Shown: positions 1-5,608 of the stretch, piece after piece
Layout of the letters: every line of letters starts with the position of its first letter
Numbering within the stretch: the stretch's first letter is position 1
DNA from: Acidobacteriota bacterium
GTDB lineage: Bacteria > Acidobacteriota > Vicinamibacteria > Vicinamibacterales > Vicinamibacteraceae
DNA length: 6,381 nt
Direction: 5' to 3'
NCBI GenBank assembly: GCA_023429845.1
Contig: JAEZCY010000242.1
Coordinates: 1 to 6,381, forward strand
Notes under the pieces: model-generated
Databases searched by the model: none
Seen by the model: only the letters and a program-made list of their open reading frames with translations
Told to the model about the DNA's origin: nothing
Translations under genes and position numbers: made by a program

Positions 1-13
1 CCCGCCTACGGGC

Positions 14-29
14 CCGGCCCCGGGGCCGG
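14..29. repeat. 16-bp perfect GC palindrome just after the methyltransferase stop
   Basis: The sequence CCGGCCCC followed directly by GGGGCCGG reads the same on both strands. It lies 2 bp beyond the TGA stop (32-34) of the minus-strand methyltransferase gene, where a transcription terminator would be expected. It can fold into a 6-bp all-GC stem with a 4-base loop. No T-tract follows in the minus direction, so a classical intrinsic terminator is not supported; it could be a pause site or chance in GC-rich DNA. Bases 1-13 hold nothing else I can identify. Confidence 0.4.
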
Positions 30-31
30 CG

Positions 32-631
32 TCACCTGGGCGTGTTCGCCCCGATGGTCCAGAGATACAGGGTGCGGCTCGTGCCGTTGGAGTCGGTGAA
101 GGTCTCCACTTTGTCGGGCTGCCAGTCGCCCATGCCGAACTGGTGCGACACGACCCGGGCGCCGGGCTTCAGCTGGCTCGTCAGTCGCGGGCGCAGCTTC
201 ACGTTCGAGGACGAGAGCAGGTACAGCGTCACCACCGAGGCCTGCGACAGGTCGGTCTCGAGGGCGTCCTGCTGCCTGAACTCGACGAGGTGCTCGACGC
301 CAGCCTGCTTGGCCTTGGCGCGGCCTTCGGCGATGCGCGCTGGGTCGATGTCGATGCCGACCCCCCGTGCGCCGTACCTCTTCGCGGCCGTCACCACGAG
401 ACGCCCATCTCCGGATCCGAGGTCGTAGACCACGTCCTTCGACGTGACCTGGGCAAGCGCGAGCATGCGCTCCACCACGTCCTGCGGTGTGGGCACGAAC
501 GGCGCGAGGCTCTCGCCCCGCCGGGGCGCCTGGGCCGTCTGGCCGCTGGCTCCTGTGGGTTGCACGGCGGACACGACCGTGACGGTGGCGACGACGAGTC
601 CCACCAGGGTCCGCCAGATGGCAGTGTGCAT
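32..631 (-). CDS. Membrane-anchored or exported class I SAM-dependent methyltransferase
   Basis: A 199-residue protein that should transfer a methyl group from S-adenosylmethionine to an unknown acceptor. Residues 68-76 form SAM motif I (VYDLGSGDG). D94 in GIDIDP sits where the acidic residue that binds the SAM ribose is found, and D122 (QQDAL) fits the adenine-contacting position. The FVPTPQDVVERML stretch (45-57) ahead of motif I resembles the FAM173/ATP-synthase c-lysine methyltransferase group, so a protein-lysine substrate is possible but inferred. Residues 5-23 form a hydrophobic segment after one arginine and a histidine, followed by a small-residue region (PTGASGQTAQA): a signal peptide or N-terminal anchor. 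An in-frame ATG at 670 would add 13 residues, but the ATG at 631 is chosen because a perfect AAGGAG lies 7 nt upstream and the signal segment then begins at once. The gene is divergent from carD. Methyltransferase fold confident; substrate unknown. Confidence 0.85.
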   Translation of the reverse strand: MHTAIWRTLVGLVVATVTVVSAVQPTGASGQTAQAPRRGESLAPFVPTPQDVVERMLALAQVTSKDVVYDLGSGDGRLVVTAAKRYGARGVGIDIDPARIAEGRAKAKQAGVEHLVEFRQQDALETDLSQASVVTLYLLSSSNVKLRPRLTSQLKPGARVVSHQFGMGDWQPDKVETFTDSNGTSRTLYLWTIGANTPR

Positions 632-638
632 GTGCGGG

Positions 639-644
639 CTCCTT
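639..644 (-). promoter_or_regulatory. Shine-Dalgarno site of the methyltransferase gene
   Basis: On the minus strand AAGGAG occupies 644 down to 639, seven bases before the ATG at 631. It is the best ribosome binding site in the window and decides the start against the longer reading from 670. It stands out because the acyltransferase, transporter and moaC starts here have no recognisable site at a usable distance. Confidence 0.75.
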
Positions 645-773
645 GCAGGGCCCCCGCTGCAGGGACCCATGCGGCCGGCGACCCCATGGCCGTCCGGCGC
701 TGTTACGACGCCGTCTCCGGCGCCTCGGTTTGGCTCCGGGCCCCAGTCCGGGGCGGGCGGCGGAAAATTGCGC

Positions 774-779
774 TATACT
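774..779 (+). promoter_or_regulatory. Candidate -10 box of carD
   Basis: TATACT matches the sigma-70-type -10 consensus at five of six positions and sits in the only AT-rich patch of the spacer. A start near 786 would leave a leader of about 60 nt containing the ribosome binding site. The expected -35 position (about 751-756) is all G and C, so no -35 box is seen. Confidence 0.5.
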
Positions 780-830
780 GGGAATGTTTCTCGGCTCGCA
801 TCTCAAGAAGCTGCTACGCTGCAACCATCC

Positions 831-838
831 GGAGAGAG
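831..838 (+). promoter_or_regulatory. Ribosome binding site of carD
   Basis: The purine run GGAGAGAGG begins at 831. The GAGAGG portion (833-838) lies 8 nt before the GTG at 847, a normal distance; relative to the alternative GTG at 841 it lies only 2 nt away, and GGAG (831-834) lies 6 nt away. This favours 847 slightly but does not exclude 841. Confidence 0.55.
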
Positions 839-846
839 GGGTGCCC

Positions 847-1458
847 GTGACATTTCAGGTCGGTGACAAGGTCATCTACCCGAATCATGGCCTCGGTGTT
901 GTCGAACGGATCGAGACCAAGACGATTCTGGGGACTGTGTGCGATTTTTACCAATTGCGCATGGTCGCGAACGAGACGACGGTGCTCGTGCCCGTCAACA
1001 ACGTAGATAGTGTCGGCCTTCGTCGCGCCGTGTGCGATGAGGAAATCAAGAAGTTGTACGGATTGCTCTCCGACGGCAACATCGACAGTCACCAGAACTG
1101 GAAGGGGCGCTTCAAGGACAATTCGGACCGCATGCGCACGGGCTCCATCTACGACGTCGTCGAGGTGTTGAAGAGCCTGATGTATCTGAGCAAGTCGAAG
1201 AACCTCTCCTTCCGCGAGAAGCGCATGCTCGACCGGGCCCGCTTCCTCGTCATCTCCGAAATCTCGGAAGTCACGCACGAGACAATGACGGGCGTCGAGA
1301 CCCTCGTCGACGAGGCTCTCTGTCTCTGCTTCAAGGTCAAGGACGAAACGGCCGTGGCTGCACGCCGACCTGCCGTGGCGATCGCCGCCAAGGTCGCGGC
1401 GCCGAAGGTGGCTACGGCCACACGAGCGACGGCGCGCCGAGCGCTCGACCGCAATTAG
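847..1458 (+). CDS. CarD/CdnL-family RNA polymerase-binding transcription regulator
   Basis: A 203-residue member of the CarD_CdnL_TRCF family, which binds the RNA polymerase beta subunit and stabilises open promoter complexes. The Tudor-like polymerase-interaction domain is at about 1-60, opening with FQVGDKVIYPNHGLGVVE and including VLVPVNNVDSVGLR. The helical DNA-binding domain (about 65-165) contains NWKGRF with W85, which matches the tryptophan that wedges into the minor groove at the bubble edge in characterised CarD proteins. Residues 168-203 are an extra tail rich in alanine (14 of 36) and Lys/Arg (8 of 36) with one acidic residue; the family usually ends near residue 165. The start is GTG at 847 (site at 833-838); GTG 841 would add two residues. 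A hairpin follows the TAG stop. Family very sure; whether it is the essential global regulator or a paralogue cannot be told here. Confidence 0.93.
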   Translation: MTFQVGDKVIYPNHGLGVVERIETKTILGTVCDFYQLRMVANETTVLVPVNNVDSVGLRRAVCDEEIKKLYGLLSDGNIDSHQNWKGRFKDNSDRMRTGSIYDVVEVLKSLMYLSKSKNLSFREKRMLDRARFLVISEISEVTHETMTGVETLVDEALCLCFKVKDETAVAARRPAVAIAAKVAAPKVATATRATARRALDRN

Positions 1459-1485
1459 TCAGACGAGAGCGAACGAGAAACCCTG

Positions 1486-1515
1486 GAGTCCGGTGACCGC
1501 AAGGTGACCGGACTC
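1486..1515 (+). terminator. Hairpin with GCAA tetraloop after carD (terminator-like, no T-tract)
   Basis: GAGTCCGGT (1486-1494) pairs perfectly with ACCGGACTC (1507-1515). Inside, after one G-G mismatch, ACC (1496-1498) pairs with GGT (1503-1505), closing a GCAA loop (1499-1502), a stable GNRA tetraloop. The stem starts 27 nt after the carD stop and no other gene is disrupted, which suggests a transcript end or processing barrier. The bases after it (TTCGCG) are not U-rich, so intrinsic termination is only partly supported. The arms also contain an 8-bp direct repeat GGTGACCG (1492-1499, 1503-1510) spaced 11 bp, one helical turn, so a protein-binding site overlapping the -35 region of the next promoter is an alternative. 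Confidence 0.5.
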
Positions 1516-1521
1516 TTCGCG

Positions 1522-1527
1522 TATAGT
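1522..1527 (+). promoter_or_regulatory. Candidate -10 box of the acyltransferase gene
   Basis: TATAGT matches five of six consensus positions and stands alone as a TA element in GC-rich sequence. The predicted transcription start near 1534 lies downstream of the GTG at 1504, which supports the GTG at 1570 as the real start. No -35 hexamer is seen at normal spacing; that position is occupied by the hairpin. Confidence 0.45.
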
Positions 1528-1557
1528 GCGCTCTGGCGCGCCCGCGCCCCCCACCGT

Positions 1558-1566
1558 CCCCCCCCC
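1558..1566 (+). repeat. C9 homopolymer tract before the acyltransferase start
   Basis: Nine consecutive C bases, preceded by a C6 run (1547-1552), lie directly upstream of CCGCC-like bases and the GTG at 1570. Such tracts are prone to slippage. With the start at 1570 a length change would alter only the leader; with a start at 1504 it would shift the reading frame. On the minus strand the region has several G-runs that could form a quadruplex. Confidence 0.7.
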
Positions 1567-1569
1567 GCC

Positions 1570-2334
1570 GTGTTCACGCTGCTCATCGCCCTTCGCACCG
1601 TCACCGCCTACGTCTTCGTCGTCTCGTACATCATCGTCATCGGCACGCCGGCGCTGCTCATCGGCATCGTCACAGGGTGGCAGACGCACCTCATTGCCCT
1701 TGGTATCGCGTGCATTCGCGTGGCCACGGCCATTCTCGGCATCAGGACAGTCGTCGTCGGAGCCGAGCACATCCAGTACGGGCGCGCGGCGCTGTACACG
1801 GTGAACCACGCAAGCAACGTCGAGCCGCCGATTCTCTTTGCGGTGCTGCGCGGACTGACACCGCGGCTGAAGGTCGTCTACAAGGCTGTGCTCCGCAAGC
1901 TGCCCATACTTGGGCGTGGCTTCGACGTCGTCGGCTTCGTGCCCATCGAGCGGGAGAACCGCGAACGGGCGACGCAGGCGATCGATCGCGGTGCCGTCAG
2001 CGTCCAGTCGGGCAACTCCCTGTTGATGTTCCCGGAGGGCACACGCAGCCGGACCGGCGCCTTGTTGCCGTTCAAGAAAGGCGCGTTCGTGCTCGCCATC
2101 AAGGCACAGGCGCCGGTCGTGCCCACGGCGATTCACGGCGCCGCACGCGCCATGCGTCCGGGCAGCCCCCTGATCTGGCCGACCACCGTGCGCGTGCATT
2201 TCGGCCCGGCGATCGAGACCAGCGGCTTGACGCTCGACGACCGCGACGGGTTGACCGAGCGGGTACGCAGCGAAGTGGCGCGGCTGCTCGACGATGCGGC
2301 GCGAGCCGAGAGCGGCTCGCCTACCCGCCGATAG
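1570..2334 (+). CDS. PlsC-type 1-acyl-sn-glycerol-3-phosphate (lysophospholipid) acyltransferase
   Basis: A 254-residue membrane-associated acyltransferase of the LPLAT/AGPAT superfamily, expected to acylate the sn-2 position of a lysophospholipid on the cytoplasmic face. A hydrophobic stretch (about 2-34, possibly with 41-58) forms one or two membrane helices. Block I is NHASNVEPP (79-87), with catalytic H80 but glutamate at 85 where the motif HX4D has aspartate. Block II is GFVPIERE (122-129). Block III is FPEGTRS (154-160), which binds the glycerol phosphate. Block IV is the APVVP region (181-185). Length fits the family. GTG 1570 is chosen because the only -10-like box (1522-1527) lies after GTG 1504, which sits inside a hairpin; neither start has a clear ribosome site. 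Starting at 1504 would add 22 residues. Exact acceptor lipid unknown. Confidence 0.85.
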   Translation: MFTLLIALRTVTAYVFVVSYIIVIGTPALLIGIVTGWQTHLIALGIACIRVATAILGIRTVVVGAEHIQYGRAALYTVNHASNVEPPILFAVLRGLTPRLKVVYKAVLRKLPILGRGFDVVGFVPIERENRERATQAIDRGAVSVQSGNSLLMFPEGTRSRTGALLPFKKGAFVLAIKAQAPVVPTAIHGAARAMRPGSPLIWPTTVRVHFGPAIETSGLTLDDRDGLTERVRSEVARLLDDAARAESGSPTRR

Positions 2335-3523
2335 TGAAGCGAAGTTCGTGTGGCGCCAGCGGCTGCTTGTCGAAGGCCGTGATGCCCTCGGCGAGCCCGA
2401 CGATCACCGTGCGGAACCGCTCGAACGGTCGATCCAGCTTGAGCTCCAGCACGCGACGACCAGGGTCGTAGCTCGTGGTGAAGGCGGGCGGGTTGGCCGG
2501 TGGGACTCCTCGCTCCACCGCCTCCTGTGCGTCGTAGCGCACGGTCACATGGCCGTCGAACGACGCGGGCGTCATGTCACGCGAGAACTGAATCCGGATC
2601 CGGGCATCGGGAGCCACGTCCACGTCACCGGCAGTGGGTGTGCTGAAGATCACTTGCGGCGGCGGCATCGGCACGGCGGCAGCGGCGGTCGTCTCTTCCG
2701 GGCCCGTCTCCGAGACCGGCCGCGACGGCCGGATGGCGATGGCGTCAAGCCACACGAGCCCGTCGGCGCTGCGCACGTCGCCCTCGACCTCGAGCCAACG
2801 TCCGGTGTCGACCCTTGCCTCGACGCTCAGTTCGAAGCCGGGACCTTTCGGCTGACGGCCGACCACCCACACGCTGGCATCGGCCAATTGCAGCACGAAG
2901 TCGTGACGACTCCGTCGCGGCGCCGCCGGCTGATCGCCGAACAGGTTCCGTCCGCGGAAACGACCGGCGATGGTCACCGTCTGCCCGTCGTACCGCTCCG
3001 GGTCGAGCGCGAGGGCGCGCACGGACGGCGCCGCCAACGGTTCGGCGGCTTCGATGGCACTCACGGCGAGCACCGGCAGTTCGCCCTGCCCCGGCCACTC
3101 GCGTTGTAGCACCTTCTGCGTCAACTCGACGAGGCGCAATTGCGTCACGCGCGGGTCTTCGCGCGTGAGGCGGCCGACGTCCAGGAACACGCCGGTGACT
3201 TCGACGTCGCCCGCGCCTTGCGCCACCGCGTCGTCGCCCACCGTGAGCAGACGCGTCTGACCGCTCAGCAGCGCGGTGCCGACCTGATCCGTCACGAGTC
3301 TGGCGCGAACGCGGACCGGTTGCAGGTGGTAGAAGCTCGGGTACGCAACCAGGGCGTCGAGTGTGGTGGCGCGACGTCCGGTGGACGGTTCGGCGCGAAT
3401 CTGGGCAACAGCCACAGCCTCCGCACCATCGCCGGCGGACCGAAGCGTGCCATCCCCGCCTGCGATGACGGGCGCCAGCGCGAGGGCAGCGAGAGGCGCA
3501 GCGAGCAGGGTGCGTACGAGCAT
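2321..3523 (-). CDS. Exported protein with OB-like regions and C-terminal Ig-like (Big_5-type) domain
   Basis: A 400-residue protein of unknown function, second in a unit with the OPT transporter. Residues 1-21 are a clear signal peptide (MLVRT, then a Leu/Ala-rich core ending in VIA). Two beta-rich regions, about 58-135 (with VRVRARLVTD and GDVEVTGVFLD) and 170-265 (with YDGQTVTIAGRFRG and LEVEGDVR), look like OB-fold-type modules; this is pattern reading, not a family match. A Pro/Ala/Thr/Glu linker (about 270-289) leads to residues 290-400 (STPTAGDVDVAPDARIRIQF and FSRDMTPASF), typical of the bacterial Ig-like Big_5 fold. No cysteine follows the signal peptide, so it is not a lipoprotein; it is likely periplasmic or outside. 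ATG 3523 is chosen because the signal peptide starts there; GGAGG (3552-3548) is 24 nt away, too far to be convincing. Its end overlaps the acyltransferase end by 14 bp. Confidence 0.75.
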   Translation of the reverse strand: MLVRTLLAAPLAALALAPVIAGGDGTLRSAGDGAEAVAVAQIRAEPSTGRRATTLDALVAYPSFYHLQPVRVRARLVTDQVGTALLSGQTRLLTVGDDAVAQGAGDVEVTGVFLDVGRLTREDPRVTQLRLVELTQKVLQREWPGQGELPVLAVSAIEAAEPLAAPSVRALALDPERYDGQTVTIAGRFRGRNLFGDQPAAPRRSRHDFVLQLADASVWVVGRQPKGPGFELSVEARVDTGRWLEVEGDVRSADGLVWLDAIAIRPSRPVSETGPEETTAAAAVPMPPPQVIFSTPTAGDVDVAPDARIRIQFSRDMTPASFDGHVTVRYDAQEAVERGVPPANPPAFTTSYDPGRRVLELKLDRPFERFRTVIVGLAEGITAFDKQPLAPHELRFTIGG

Positions 3524-3552
3524 ATGCAACTGATGACGCCGCCGGTGCCTCC

Positions 3553-5493
3553 TCAGTTGACGCGTCGTCGTCCGACGCGCACGAGGATCGCGCTCAGCAG
3601 CAGGAAGACGGCAAGGCCTGCCAGGTGTCCCGTGACGCCTTCGTGGAGCACTGGAATCCGTCCGAGGCTCTCCTGAGCGTCTTCGACCCGAAGTGCCGCG
3701 GGCATGTAGTCGCGCGATCCGTACAGTACGGCGTAGACGATGCCGGCGATCGACCCGCCGGCGATCAGGCCCGAGCTGAAGAGCGTGCCGGAACTCACCT
3801 CGGACTCCTCGCGACGGCCGGTCGAGCGTTCGACCAGCCAGCGCACGATGCCGCCGGCGAAGATCGGTGCGGTTGTCGCGATCGGCAGGTAGGCGCCCAC
3901 GGCGAACGACAACGAGCGCACGCCGCAGAGCTCCATCGTCACGGCGATGAAGACGCCCGTCAGCACCAGGCCCCACGGCAGGTTCTGGCTGAGAAGGCCG
4001 CGGATGATCGTCGACATCAACGTGGCCTGCGGCGCCGGCAGCGCGTTGGACCCGATCACCATCACCTCGTGCAGGTACAGCGTCGTCACGCCGATGATGA
4101 AGGCCGAGACGACAACGCCGATCATCAGGCCGATCTGCTGGGCGCGCGGAGTCGCGCCCACCAGGAAGCCGGTCTTGAGGTCCTGCGACGTGGCGCCGGC
4201 GTTGGCCGCCGCGATGCAGACGACGGCCCCCACCGTCAGGGCGATGGGCGCATACACGTCGCCCGTCCAGCCGATGGCGACGAAGATGCTGCAGGTGAGA
4301 ATCAGCGTCGCGATCGTCATGCCCGACACCGGACTCGACGAACTGCCAATCAGGCCGACGATGCGCGAGGCCACGGTGACGAAGAAGAAGCTGAAGACCA
4401 CGACCAGGAGCGCGGCGAGGGGATTGCCCTGCGTCGGCATGCCCGGCGCCACGACAAGGAACACGGCCAGCAGGAGCGTGCCGCCGAGCACGACCGCGGC
4501 CGGCACGTCGCGCTCGGTGCGCAGACGGGCTCCCGCTGCGCTCTCGGCGCGGAACTCCTTCACGCTGTCGCGGAACGAACCGATGATGGTCGGGATGGTG
4601 CGCGCGAGCGTGATGAGCCCGGCGGCCAGCACGGCTCCCGCCCCGATGTACCGGATGTACTGACTCCAGATCTGTCCTGGCGCCATGTCCACGATGCGCA
4701 GCCCATCGGCCGGCGCCGGCGGGAACGGCGTGGGCATGTAGGCGCCGACGAGTGTCAGCAGCGGCAGCAGGACCATCCACGACAGCACGCCGCCGGCGAA
4801 CATCTCGCCGGCGATGCGCGGGCCGATCACGTACCCGACGCCCAGGTACTCCGGGGAGATGTCCACGTTCAGCGTGGCATTGGGGAATGCGCTCGTCCTG
4901 GGCGTGGTGTAGCCGACCTCGGTGCGCACCAGCTGGAAGATCCAGGGCAGTGCCTTGAACATCGCACCGACGCCGAGCCCCTGGAACACGAGCCGTGCGA
5001 GTTGACCGCCGCGTTCACCCGCGATGAGTACGTCGGCGCAGGCGGTGCCTTCGGGGTAGGGGAGCGTGCCGTGTTCCTTGACGATGAGCGCCCGTCGGAG
5101 CGGCACCATCAGCAGCACGCCGAGGATGCCGCCGGCGAGGGCGAGCACCGTGATCTGGAAGTAGTTGAAGTATCCCGGACCGTATGGCGTCAGGAATATG
5201 AGTGCGGGAATCGTGAACACCACGCCGGCGGCCACCGATTCACCTGCCGAACCGATGGTCTGGACGATGTTGTTCTCGAGGATGGTGGAGCCACCCAGGC
5301 GCTTCAGCACCGAGATGGCCAGCACGGCAATCGGGATGGACGCGCTCACCGTCAGCCCCGCCCGCAAGCCCAGATAGACGGTCGACGCGCCGAACAGGAG
5401 CCCGAACAGCGCGCCGAGCAGCACGGCCTTTGCCGTGAACTCGGGCGGCTGCTGATCCGGCGGGACATACGGGGTGAACGCAGGCTGGGCCAT
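3553..5493 (-). CDS. OPT-family (oligopeptide transporter) membrane protein
   Basis: A 646-residue polytopic inner-membrane transporter of the OPT superfamily (TC 2.A.67), whose members import oligopeptides or metal chelates with cations; the substrate here is unknown. About 14-16 hydrophobic segments span residues 22 to 640. Hallmarks of the bacterial branch are ENNIVQTIGSAGES (73-86), LPYPEGTACADVL (144-156), GLIGSSSSPVSGMTI (380-394), GATSQDLKTGFLVGATPRAQQ region (433-453) and GVRSLSFAVGAYLPI (524-538). Length is usual for bacterial members. The frame stays open upstream to 5742, but the ATG at 5493 fits the family N-terminus; the upstream part would be Gly/Pro/Trp-rich translated control DNA. 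There is no ribosome site; a TATACA box ends 6 nt before the ATG, so translation may be leaderless. The Ig-like protein gene follows after 29 nt and is probably co-transcribed. Confidence 0.93.
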   Translation of the reverse strand: MAQPAFTPYVPPDQQPPEFTAKAVLLGALFGLLFGASTVYLGLRAGLTVSASIPIAVLAISVLKRLGGSTILENNIVQTIGSAGESVAAGVVFTIPALIFLTPYGPGYFNYFQITVLALAGGILGVLLMVPLRRALIVKEHGTLPYPEGTACADVLIAGERGGQLARLVFQGLGVGAMFKALPWIFQLVRTEVGYTTPRTSAFPNATLNVDISPEYLGVGYVIGPRIAGEMFAGGVLSWMVLLPLLTLVGAYMPTPFPPAPADGLRIVDMAPGQIWSQYIRYIGAGAVLAAGLITLARTIPTIIGSFRDSVKEFRAESAAGARLRTERDVPAAVVLGGTLLLAVFLVVAPGMPTQGNPLAALLVVVFSFFFVTVASRIVGLIGSSSSPVSGMTIATLILTCSIFVAIGWTGDVYAPIALTVGAVVCIAAANAGATSQDLKTGFLVGATPRAQQIGLMIGVVVSAFIIGVTTLYLHEVMVIGSNALPAPQATLMSTIIRGLLSQNLPWGLVLTGVFIAVTMELCGVRSLSFAVGAYLPIATTAPIFAGGIVRWLVERSTGRREESEVSSGTLFSSGLIAGGSIAGIVYAVLYGSRDYMPAALRVEDAQESLGRIPVLHEGVTGHLAGLAVFLLLSAILVRVGRRRVN

Positions 5494-5499
5494 GGCGGG

Positions 5500-5529
5500 T
5501 GTATAGCAGATAACGGGGAGCGCGGTCAG
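5500..5529 (-). promoter_or_regulatory. Promoter of the OPT transporter unit, placed for a leaderless mRNA
   Basis: Reading the minus strand, CTGACC (5529-5524) is a -35-like hexamer, followed by an 18-bp spacer and TATACA (5505-5500) as -10. Six bases (CCCGCC) separate the -10 from the ATG at 5493, so a start at the usual distance would fall on or next to the A of the start codon. This is the only promoter in the window where both hexamers are visible. Confidence 0.6.
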
Positions 5530-5542
5530 CCGAAGCCTCGAG

Positions 5543-5575
5543 CCCCAAGCCCAAGGCCCAAGCCCCCAAGAACCC
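5543..5575 (-). repeat. Predicted G-quadruplex / CCCAAG repeats in the OPT-rex control region
   Basis: The minus strand has five G-runs (3, 5, 3, 3 and 4 bases) separated by loops of 5, 3, 4 and 3 bases, a standard quadruplex pattern with one spare run; the plus strand carries the matching i-motif C-runs. The plus strand can also be read as four CCCAAG units at 5544, 5550, 5557 and 5565, spaced 6 to 8 bp. It lies upstream of the transporter -35 box and upstream of rex. It has no coding signature. Confidence 0.7.
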
Positions 5576-5586
5576 ACTCCCGGTCC

Positions 5587-5599
5587 GCCGGGGCCCGGC
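5587..5599. repeat. 13-bp GC palindrome upstream of rex
   Basis: GCCGGG and CCCGGC flank a single central G. It ends 3 bp before the TATGAT box of rex, a location suitable for an operator, but the sequence is unlike the known Rex operator (TTGTGA with inverted TCACAA). It may be chance in GC-rich DNA. Confidence 0.35.
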
Positions 5600-5602
5600 A
5601 GG

Positions 5603-5608
5603 TATGAT
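5603..5608 (+). promoter_or_regulatory. Candidate -10 box of rex
   Basis: TATGAT matches five of six consensus positions. It contains the ATG at 5604 and overlaps the ATG at 5607, so if it is the -10 box those codons are not in the mRNA, and transcription would begin at about 5615-5616, on the GTG at 5616. No good -35 hexamer is seen at 5580-5586. Confidence 0.45.

Larger units (their letters stand above)
632..846. other. Divergent intergenic region between the methyltransferase and carD genes
   Basis: This 215-bp spacer contains no supported gene. It is GC-rich except for a short AT-richer patch at about 762-779 that ends in a -10-like TATACT for the carD direction. TGCAGGG occurs twice (644-650 and 658-664). 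An in-frame ATG at 784 would extend CarD by 21 residues, but it follows the -10 box by only 4 nt and would be at or ahead of the transcription start. I see no convincing -10 box for the methyltransferase on the minus strand. Confidence 0.6.

Noticed and set aside
6..824. Alternative frames over the methyltransferase gene on both strands
   Set aside because: They give Arg/Gly/Pro-rich products without motifs, while the 32-631 frame has SAM motifs, a signal segment and a perfect ribosome site.
784..846. CarD start at ATG 784
   Set aside because: It lies 4 nt after the candidate -10 box, so it would be at or ahead of the transcript start, and the added residues are not part of the family. The GTG at 847 has a ribosome site.
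1459..2199. A 246-codon minus-strand frame opposite the acyltransferase
   Set aside because: The product is Asp/Arg/His-rich with no recognisable domain, and it is antisense to a gene with all four acyltransferase blocks.
2321..4780. An 819-codon minus-strand frame continuing upstream of the Ig-like gene
   Set aside because: Only 2321-3523 is credible. The part above 3523 runs through the transporter gene in another frame, is Arg/Gly/His-rich, and a clear signal peptide begins at the ATG at 3523.
3625..5607. A 660-codon open frame on the plus strand opposite the transporter
   Set aside because: Its product is rich in Arg, His, Asp and Gln with no domain or membrane pattern. The opposite strand encodes a textbook OPT transporter, and long antisense open frames are common in GC-rich DNA.
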